DNA of 9,992 nt from an uncultured Eubacteriales bacterium (GTDB taxonomy: Bacteria > Bacillota > Clostridia > Oscillospirales > Oscillospiraceae). The translations under genes and the position numbers were made by a program. The notes beneath the pieces are model-generated. The model ran no database searches. It was not told the origin of the DNA and saw nothing but the letters and a program-made list of their open reading frames with translations. This document shows, piece by piece, positions 1-4,590 of this stretch (positions are counted from its first letter, which is position 1; each line of letters begins with the position of its first letter). The DNA is taken from NCBI GenBank assembly GCA_900547315.1, contig URGI01000063.1, forward strand, positions 1 through 9,992, read 5' to 3'.

Positions 1-357
1 GCCATTTTGAAGCCGAAGTTCGATTCGGTATATAAAGTGCTGGACGAAGAACTAGGCGGCTTGGGCATCGCAGAGTGGACAACGCCCAAGGGCGGGTATT
101 TCCTCTCGTTTGACACCATGCCGGGCTGTGCCGGAAAGGTCGTGAAGATGTGCGGCGACTGCGGCGTTACGTTCACTCCCGCCGGGGCAACTTATCCGCA
201 CGGACTCGACCCGGAGGATAAAAATATAAGGCTCGCCCCGTCGTTTGCAACGGTCGAGGAGATAACTCTCGCGGTGCGCGTGCTCGCACTCTGCACGAAG
301 CTTATCAGCATAGATAGGCTGACTGCCGATAAATCCAAGGGTCGTGTGTCTGCATGA
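1..357 (+). CDS. PLP-dependent aminotransferase, C-terminal part (5' truncated by window edge)
   Basis: The frame is open from the first base, so the gene starts upstream; 118 C-terminal residues are visible. The stretch GGYFLSFDTMPGCA, followed by a segment reading TPAGATYPHGLDPEDKNIRLAPSF, resembles the small C-terminal domain of the clostridial/actinobacterial aspartate-aminotransferase-like family (MocR-type aminotransferase domain, fold type I). The Arg in NIRLAP corresponds to the Arg that usually binds the substrate alpha-carboxylate in fold-type-I enzymes. The PLP lysine and the large domain lie outside the window, so the substrate cannot be read. The family is often annotated as aspartate aminotransferase or simply aminotransferase class I/II. 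The TGA stop overlaps the ATG of the next gene (ATGA at 354-357), so the two are probably co-transcribed and translationally coupled. Family assignment is fairly sure, substrate is not. Confidence 0.85.
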   Translation, partial: AILKPKFDSVYKVLDEELGGLGIAEWTTPKGGYFLSFDTMPGCAGKVVKMCGDCGVTFTPAGATYPHGLDPEDKNIRLAPSFATVEEITLAVRVLALCTKLISIDRLTADKSKGRVSA

Positions 358-1028
358 AACTCAAAAACGGATTTCACGGACAGATGTCTGACAAATTCCG
401 CGCGGCGGTGTTCATAATACTCTCCGGCGGATTTCAGGATGCCTATACTTATTGCTGCCGCGGTTCGGTCTTTGCAAACGCGCAGACGGGAAATATCGTC
501 CTCATGAACATAAATATGTTCGAGGGGAAACCGTCGTCGTGCATGAAATATCTGATACCGCTGGTAGCGTTCCTGGTCGGTATCTATGCTGCCGAGGTAA
601 TACACTATAAGTACAAGGATATGGAGAAGATACACTGGAGACAGATCATTGTTCTCTGCGAGATAGTGGTGCTGTTCGCAGTCGGCTTCATGCCGCAGAG
701 CGTAAACGCTGCGGCGAACGCGCTTGTTTCGTTCGTCTGTGCGCTCCAGCTTCAGACCTTTCATAAGCTCAGAGGGCATGCCTATGCAAGCACTATGTGC
801 ATCGGTAATATGCGCAGCGGCATGACGGCGCTGCATGCGTATTTTATGAGCCACGATCGAAATATCCTCTATAAGGCGCTCACATATTTCGGCGTCGTGA
901 TAATTTTTGCAATTGGCGCGGGACTTGGCGGCGTTATCGTCGTCCGCTGGGGCGAGCACTCGATTTGGATAAGCTGCGTGCTCCTCGCGATAAGCTTTGC
1001 GCTTATGCAGATAAAGGACAAAAAATGA
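354..1028 (+). CDS. DUF1275 (YoaK-type) six-helix membrane protein
   Basis: A 224-residue integral membrane protein of the DUF1275/YoaK family, whose function is unknown. The family hallmarks are clear. An N-terminal segment around residues 25-50 reads GGFQDAYTY followed by FANAQTGNIVL. A second motif around 131-156 reads LQLQTFHKLRGHAYAST then MCIGNMRSGM. Hydrophobic stretches fit about six transmembrane helices, near residues 16-33, 65-84, 97-113, 116-134, 174-196 and 202-219. The ATG at 354 overlaps the stop of the aminotransferase gene and has only a weak upstream AAGGG, so coupling probably drives translation. A second in-frame ATG at 384 (residue 11) would also keep all motifs. A terminator-like hairpin follows 13 bp after the stop. 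No transport substrate should be assumed. Length is normal for the family. Confidence 0.88.
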   Translation: MKLKNGFHGQMSDKFRAAVFIILSGGFQDAYTYCCRGSVFANAQTGNIVLMNINMFEGKPSSCMKYLIPLVAFLVGIYAAEVIHYKYKDMEKIHWRQIIVLCEIVVLFAVGFMPQSVNAAANALVSFVCALQLQTFHKLRGHAYASTMCIGNMRSGMTALHAYFMSHDRNILYKALTYFGVVIIFAIGAGLGGVIVVRWGEHSIWISCVLLAISFALMQIKDKK

Positions 1029-1040
1029 TATGACAGAAAG

Positions 1041-1071
1041 ACCGCTGCCAGCGTTTGCCGGCAGCGGTTTT
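1041..1071. terminator. Intrinsic terminator, probably bidirectional, between convergent genes
   Basis: A perfect 9-bp stem (ACCGCTGCC at 1041-1049 with GGCAGCGGT at 1060-1068), extended by two further GC pairs across one mismatch, closes a GTTT loop. On the + strand it is followed by TTTTAATT. On the minus strand the stem is followed by the less perfect run CTTTCT. It sits between the + strand DUF1275 gene (stop at 1028) and the minus strand spore-protein gene (stop at 1100), as expected for a shared terminator. The + direction is the stronger call. Confidence 0.8.
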
Positions 1072-1099
1072 AATTGCAGATGAAGCGGGTAAGCAAAGC

Positions 1100-1300
1100 T
1101 TACTTCATGCCGTTCTCGTAGGCCTCGATCATCTTCTTGACCATCTGGCCGCCGATGGAACCGGCCTGACGGCTGGTGAGGTCGCCGTTGTAACCGTTCT
1201 TCAGGTTGACGCCGACTTCGGAAGCGGCTTCCATCTTGAACTTCTCCATAGCGTCGCGCGCTGCGGGATTGACAAGATGATTACTGGAATTGTAAGCCAT
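1100..1300 (-). CDS. Alpha/beta-type small acid-soluble spore protein (SASP)
   Basis: A 66-residue protein that coats DNA in the dormant spore and protects it from UV and heat damage, and is degraded on germination by the protease GPR. Both family signatures are visible. The first is the N-terminal region FKMEAASEVGVNL, around the expected GPR cleavage site after Glu. The second is the C-terminal RQAGSIGGQMVKKMI, the DNA-binding glycine-rich motif. The start MAYNSSN (ATG at 1300-1298) was chosen because an AAAAGGAG ribosome binding site lies 9 nt upstream and SASPs start a few residues before the conserved Asn/Leu region. Two upstream in-frame ATGs would add 3 or 8 residues but put the SD inside the gene or lose it. 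Family members are normally made in the forespore under sigma-G; I could not find a convincing sigma-G promoter. A hairpin with an AAA loop (1080-1108) overlaps the stop codon but lacks a T-tract. Confidence 0.95.
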   Translation of the reverse strand: MAYNSSNHLVNPAARDAMEKFKMEAASEVGVNLKNGYNGDLTSRQAGSIGGQMVKKMIEAYENGMK

Positions 1301-1395
1301 AGTTTGCATCTCCTTTTCTCTCATTTCGGGTTTGTTTGCCCGAACATATCTTTTGCGGATGCGGGCGATATATGCGGAAGCCGGATATGCAATTT

Positions 1396-1422
1396 TTGCT
1401 ATATTAATTTAAAACATATAAT
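1396..1422 (+). promoter_or_regulatory. Candidate promoter upstream of sigK (weak)
   Basis: The 200 bp between the divergent spore-protein and sigK genes (1301-1500) contains no gene. The AT-rich part at 1391-1425 holds CATATAAT (1415-1422). This resembles a sigma-E -10 element (CATACAAT type) and contains a TATAAT (1417-1422) preceded, 15 bp upstream, by TTGCTA (1396-1401). Sigma-E normally transcribes sigK in the mother cell, which makes a sigma-E reading attractive. However, I see no good sigma-E -35 at the right spacing, and the sigma-A reading has a short spacer and a poor -35. Transcription from here would leave a leader of about 70 nt. Confidence 0.3.
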
Positions 1423-1487
1423 TTGACCGGGCAGGGAGTGCAGATATTCGCGTTATTTGTACAAGGGATGTCGGAATATGCTGTATC

Positions 1488-1496
1488 AGGAGGTGA
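1488..1496 (+). promoter_or_regulatory. Strong ribosome binding site setting the sigK start
   Basis: AGGAGGTGA lies 4 nt before the ATG at 1501 and matches the 16S anti-SD almost fully. The reading frame is open further upstream, with an in-frame ATG at 1468, but that codon directly abuts its only SD-like sequence (ACAAGGG), too close to work. The site therefore favours the 1501 start. Confidence 0.85.
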
Positions 1497-1500
1497 GCTT

Positions 1501-2199
1501 ATGCTGGAAAGCGCGCTGATACTGCTTATGAACAGCCTGCTGCTGATGCTGCGCATTACGCCTGGGGAGTCTTTTGCAAGACCTCTGTCGCACGAGGACG
1601 AGCAAAAATATCTCGCTCTCTGGGCGGAGGGCGACATTGAGGCGAGGAATAAACTTGTTGAACATAATATGCGCCTTGTGTCGCATATCATGAAAAAATA
1701 TTTTACGCAGACGGATGATGTTGATGATCTCATATCCATCGGCACGATCGGGCTGATAAAAGGGATAAATACCTACCGTCCGGACAGAGGCGTCCGCCTT
1801 GCTACTTATGCCAGCAGATGTATAGAAAATGAAGTACTGATGCATTTCCGGAGCCAGCGGAAGAGCATGGGCGATCTCAGCCTTTCCGAAGCGCTGGACG
1901 TGGACAGCGACGGCGACGGGCTGTCGATTCTTGATGTGCTCGCGTCCGACGAGGATATGGCGGAGCAGATCAGCAACAACGAGCTGTGCCGCAGCCTTGG
2001 AAAGTGCATAGACGAATGCTTGACCGAGCGCGAGGCGAAGATAATCCGGCTCCGATACGGGCTGAACGGCGGACAATCGATGCCGCAGCGGGACGTTGCG
2101 AAGTGTTGCGGCATAAGCCGGTCGTACGTGTCGCGCATCGAGAAAAAGGCGCTGGAGAAGCTGCGGCAGGTTCTTGGCGAGGACGCGTGCCCGACGTGA
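1501..2199 (+). CDS. sigK: RNA polymerase sporulation sigma factor sigma-K precursor
   Basis: A 232-residue sigma-70-family factor of the sporulation type, expected to direct late mother-cell transcription (coat and cortex genes). Residues 4-17 are strongly hydrophobic (SALILLMNSLLLML) and match the membrane-binding pro-sequence that the SpoIVFB protease removes. By alignment from memory with the B. subtilis protein, cleavage would fall near Arg18/Ile19, just before the conserved FARPLS (25-30). Region 2 spans about 45-120, with the core-binding motif DDLISIGTIGLIKGI and the -10-recognition motif LATYASRCIENEVLMH. Region 4 contains the helix-turn-helix GISRSYVSRIEKKALEKL (204-221). SRSYVSRIEK and the PLS motif favour sigma-K over sigma-E. 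Many spore formers have this gene split by a skin prophage; here it is intact. It lies divergent from a SASP gene and is followed at once by the aro promoter. Confidence 0.92.
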   Translation: MLESALILLMNSLLLMLRITPGESFARPLSHEDEQKYLALWAEGDIEARNKLVEHNMRLVSHIMKKYFTQTDDVDDLISIGTIGLIKGINTYRPDRGVRLATYASRCIENEVLMHFRSQRKSMGDLSLSEALDVDSDGDGLSILDVLASDEDMAEQISNNELCRSLGKCIDECLTEREAKIIRLRYGLNGGQSMPQRDVAKCCGISRSYVSRIEKKALEKLRQVLGEDACPT

Positions 2200-2207
2200 C
2201 GTTAAGA

Positions 2208-2236
2208 TTGACAAATATCGAAGAATACAATATTAT
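2208..2236 (+). promoter_or_regulatory. Near-consensus sigma-A promoter in front of the aro cluster
   Basis: TTGACA (2208-2213) is a perfect -35 element. After exactly 17 bp comes TATTAT (2231-2236), one mismatch from TATAAT. It begins 8 bp after the sigK stop codon. The predicted start of transcription is about 2242-2245, giving a leader of roughly 75 nt before aroA. This would give the biosynthetic genes vegetative expression independent of the sporulation gene upstream. Inferred from sequence match only. Confidence 0.75.
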
Positions 2237-2249
2237 ATCAAGGGAGTTT

Positions 2250-2258
2250 ATGCCTTGA
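2250..2258 (+). other. Possible two-codon leader ORF (Met-Pro-stop)
   Basis: ATG CCT TGA at 2250-2258 is preceded by AAGGGAG (2240-2246), an SD-like sequence 3 nt from the ATG, which is closer than ideal. It lies within the predicted aro leader, and its stop codon touches the first base of the terminator stem. It could be chance, or a minimal ORF that places a ribosome over the hairpin. Confidence 0.2.
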
Positions 2259-2284
2259 CGCTTGCCCCGCGGCAAGCGTTTTTT
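2258..2284 (+). terminator. Intrinsic terminator between sigK and aroA, inside the predicted aro leader
   Basis: A perfect 9-bp stem (ACGCTTGCC at 2258-2266 with GGCAAGCGT at 2271-2279) closes a CCGC loop and is followed by six T residues (2279-2284). This is a textbook Rho-independent terminator. It should end sigK transcripts. Because it lies downstream of the TTGACA/TATTAT promoter, it would also act on aro transcripts unless disrupted. The leader is too short for a T-box. Confidence 0.88.
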
Positions 2285-2318
2285 GCTGTGAACCACGACA
2301 GGACAACGAGATACGCTT

Positions 2319-3524
2319 ATGGATATAAAGGTAATGCCGAAGCTGCTGCGCGGCGAAGTCACGCCGCCGTCAAGCAAGAGTCAGTGCCACCGCGAGATTA
2401 TCTGCGCGGTGCTTGCACATGGCGAGAGCAGGCTTAAAAACATATATTTTTCTGACGATATAAACGCGACATTGCGCGGAGTTTCCGCACTCGGTGCGGA
2501 ATTTATCCGTGAATCTGATACTCTGCGCATCACCGGCGGCATGGCGACGGCTGTGCCGAGCATCGACTGCGGCGCCGCGGCGACGACGCTGCGACTACTG
2601 CTGCCGGCCGCGCTTGCGCTGTACGGTGAGGCAAACTTCACAGGCGCCCCCTCGCTGATGTCACGGCCGCTGGAACCGTATTTCAGGCTGTTCAGGGAGC
2701 GGGGAATAGAGTACGAATTAAACGACAACTGCCTGCGCGTCCGCGGCAGACTTCTTGCGGGGGAATATGCGCTGCCGGGCGACGTGTCCAGCCAGTTTTT
2801 CAGCGGGCTGCTGCTCGCACTGCCGCTGCTGGACGGCGAGTCGCGGCTGCGCGCCGAAAGCCCGATACAGTCGCGGCCGTATATCGACATGACGCTTGAC
2901 TCTATGAAGCGGCACGGCGTAAGCGTGACGCAGGGTAAGAATGAATTCATCATAGCCCCGCAGCGCTACATGGGCTGCGACCGCGCTGTGGAGAGCGATT
3001 GGTCGCACGCGGCACTGTGGCTCGCGGCGCGTGAGCTTGGAAATGATATCAGTATACTCGGCATGACCGAAAAAAGCGTTCAGGGCGACAGGATATTTAT
3101 GGAATATCTGCGCGCTCTGCACAGCAACCGTGACATCGCGCTGGATGTATCCCAATGTCCGGATATCGTGCCGCCGCTGGCGCTGGCCGCGGCGCTGCGC
3201 TCCGGACGCTGTGATATCACGCATGCCGCGCGGCTGAGATACAAGGAGTGCGACCGGCTGGATGCGGTGAGCTGCGTGCTCAATGCGCTGGGCGCGGATA
3301 TCGTTCAGCTGGAGGACGGCCTGATCATCCGCGGCGTGCCGAAACTCCGCGGCGGCGCGGCGGTGGATTGCAGAAACGATCACCGCATAGCAATGATGGC
3401 GGCGGCCGCCGCTGCGGTGTGCAGTGATCCGGTCATTATCCTTGGCGCGGAGTGCGTAGGGAAATCATATCCGGATTTCTGGAAAGTATTTAGAGAGCTT
3501 GGAGGTGCGGCAAGTGCCGTATAG
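2319..3524 (+). CDS. aroA: 3-phosphoshikimate 1-carboxyvinyltransferase (EPSP synthase)
   Basis: A 401-residue cytosolic enzyme that condenses shikimate-3-phosphate with phosphoenolpyruvate to EPSP, the sixth shikimate step. Length is normal. Visible motifs are PPSSKSQCHRE (16-26) with the substrate-binding Lys20, Ser21 and Arg25; SSQFFSG in the substrate-binding region; PDIVPP with the catalytic Asp; RLRYKECDRLDA with the catalytic Glu and an Arg; NDHRIAMM; and GKSYPDFWKVF near the C-terminus. The usual Gly-rich loop (GNAGTAMR in E. coli, often GESGSTLR) reads GAAATTLRL at 85-93, with Ala88 at the position of E. coli Gly96 and Leu93 at the position of Pro101. The ATG at 2319 has only a weak SD, but the N-terminus MDIKVMPKLLRG aligns well with family members, so the start is probably right. 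It is first gene of the cluster, overlapping aroC by 11 nt. Confidence 0.95.
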   Translation: MDIKVMPKLLRGEVTPPSSKSQCHREIICAVLAHGESRLKNIYFSDDINATLRGVSALGAEFIRESDTLRITGGMATAVPSIDCGAAATTLRLLLPAALALYGEANFTGAPSLMSRPLEPYFRLFRERGIEYELNDNCLRVRGRLLAGEYALPGDVSSQFFSGLLLALPLLDGESRLRAESPIQSRPYIDMTLDSMKRHGVSVTQGKNEFIIAPQRYMGCDRAVESDWSHAALWLAARELGNDISILGMTEKSVQGDRIFMEYLRALHSNRDIALDVSQCPDIVPPLALAAALRSGRCDITHAARLRYKECDRLDAVSCVLNALGADIVQLEDGLIIRGVPKLRGGAAVDCRNDHRIAMMAAAAAAVCSDPVIILGAECVGKSYPDFWKVFRELGGAASAV

Positions 3525-4590
3525 CTGGGAAAACCGTCTGAAAATCAGTATTTTCGGGCGCTCGCATGAAAAAGAGATCGGCGCGGAGCTCAGCGGCATA
3601 CCAGCCGGAGAGCGCATCGACTATGCCGCGCTTCAGGCCTTCATGCGCCGCCGCGCCCCGGGGTACAGCGAATACACAACGGCTCGCCGTGAACCGGATA
3701 TTCCGGTGATAACGTCCGGCATCACAAACGGAGCAACTGACGGCGGGACGATAAGGATCGTAATCGAGAACAGGGACGCCGTCTCGGCAGATTATAAAGA
3801 GCTTTTGGATTGCCCGCGCCCCGGCCACGCCGACTATACGGCATGGGTCAAATACGGCGGCAAGGAGGACATGCGCGGCGGAGGAGCTTTCTCCGGACGC
3901 ATGACGGCTCCGCTTTGCGCCGCGGGTGGCGTGTGCCTGCAGATTCTGAAAAGGCGCAATATAAACATCTCGGCGCACATTCTGCTCATAGGCGATATTT
4001 CCGATACGCCGTACGATCCGATGCGCGGCGTGGCGGAAGTCTGCGGTGAATTCCCATGCGTGTCCCCGGAAGCGGCGGAGCATATGAAGCGCAGCATACT
4101 TGCTGCGGCGGCGGAGGGCGACTCGCTGGGAGCCGTCATAGAGTGCGCTGCGGACGGGGTACCGGCAGGGCTGGGCGGCCCGCTCTTTGAAGGGCTTGAG
4201 GGGCGCATTGCCTCGCTCGTCTTTGCGATACCTGCCGTAAAGGGGATAGAATTCGGTGCGGGCTTTGAAGCGGCACGGCTGCGCGGCAGCGAAAATAACG
4301 ACCCGTTCGTAATCCGCGGCGGGCGTGTTGCCACGGCATCAAACAACGCGGGCGGGATCCTCGGCGGAATTTCGGACGGTATGCCGCTGATATTCCGTGC
4401 GGCGATAAAACCGACACCGTCGATAGCCAAGGCGCAGAGAAGCGTGTCGCTGCGCGATATGACGGAGCGCGAGCTGAAGATCGGCGGCAGGCATGACCCG
4501 TGCATAGCGCCTCGGGCAGTGCCCGTGGTCGAGGCCGCCGCGGCTATCGCACTGCTTGACGCGCTGCTGGAGGATGAACATGAACGATGA
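3514..4590 (+). CDS. aroC: Chorismate synthase
   Basis: A 358-residue enzyme that converts EPSP to chorismate using reduced FMN, the last shared shikimate step. The GTG at 3514 was chosen because GGAGGT lies 7 nt upstream (3501-3506) and the resulting N-terminus MPYSWENRLKISIFG matches the usual family start. A TTG at 3499 would precede the SD and has none of its own. Family motifs are RRRAPGYSEYTTARREPD (45-62), RPGHADYT with the catalytic His105, RGGGAFSGRMT (121-131), GRVATASNNAGGILGG, and the C-terminal GGRHDPCIAPRAVP (325-338). The N-terminal signature reads FGRSHE (14-19) instead of the near-universal FGESHG, although His18 is kept. It overlaps aroA by 11 nt upstream and the next gene by 11 nt downstream, which suggests translational coupling. 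Confidence 0.95.
   Translation: MPYSWENRLKISIFGRSHEKEIGAELSGIPAGERIDYAALQAFMRRRAPGYSEYTTARREPDIPVITSGITNGATDGGTIRIVIENRDAVSADYKELLDCPRPGHADYTAWVKYGGKEDMRGGGAFSGRMTAPLCAAGGVCLQILKRRNINISAHILLIGDISDTPYDPMRGVAEVCGEFPCVSPEAAEHMKRSILAAAAEGDSLGAVIECAADGVPAGLGGPLFEGLEGRIASLVFAIPAVKGIEFGAGFEAARLRGSENNDPFVIRGGRVATASNNAGGILGGISDGMPLIFRAAIKPTPSIAKAQRSVSLRDMTERELKIGGRHDPCIAPRAVPVVEAAAAIALLDALLEDEHER

Noticed and set aside
192..959. Antisense open frame of 255 codons opposite the aminotransferase and DUF1275 genes
   Set aside because: The sense genes match known families. The antisense product resembles nothing and crosses a gene junction.
1080..1108. Hairpin over the SASP stop codon as a terminator
   Set aside because: The stem GTAAGC/GCTTAC (with an outer ATGAA/TTCAT pairing across a bulge) is AT-rich and has no T-tract after it on the minus strand. 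The hairpin at 1041-1071 is the better terminator.
1340..1420. Sigma-G promoter for the SASP gene on the minus strand
   Set aside because: GCATA and CATATAT elements exist, but the spacing is about 11 bp rather than 17-18 and no other pair fits. A promoter must exist but I cannot place it.
1423..1500. Upstream extension of sigK (up to 26 extra residues)
   Set aside because: The upstream starts have no properly spaced SD, whereas 1501 has AGGAGGTGA at ideal spacing, and the extension would precede the pro-sequence unlike known sigma-K.
2237..2318. T-box or other known riboswitch in the aroA leader
   Set aside because: The leader is only about 75 nt. There is no T-box sequence (TGGNACCGCG type), no stem I, and no specifier arrangement.
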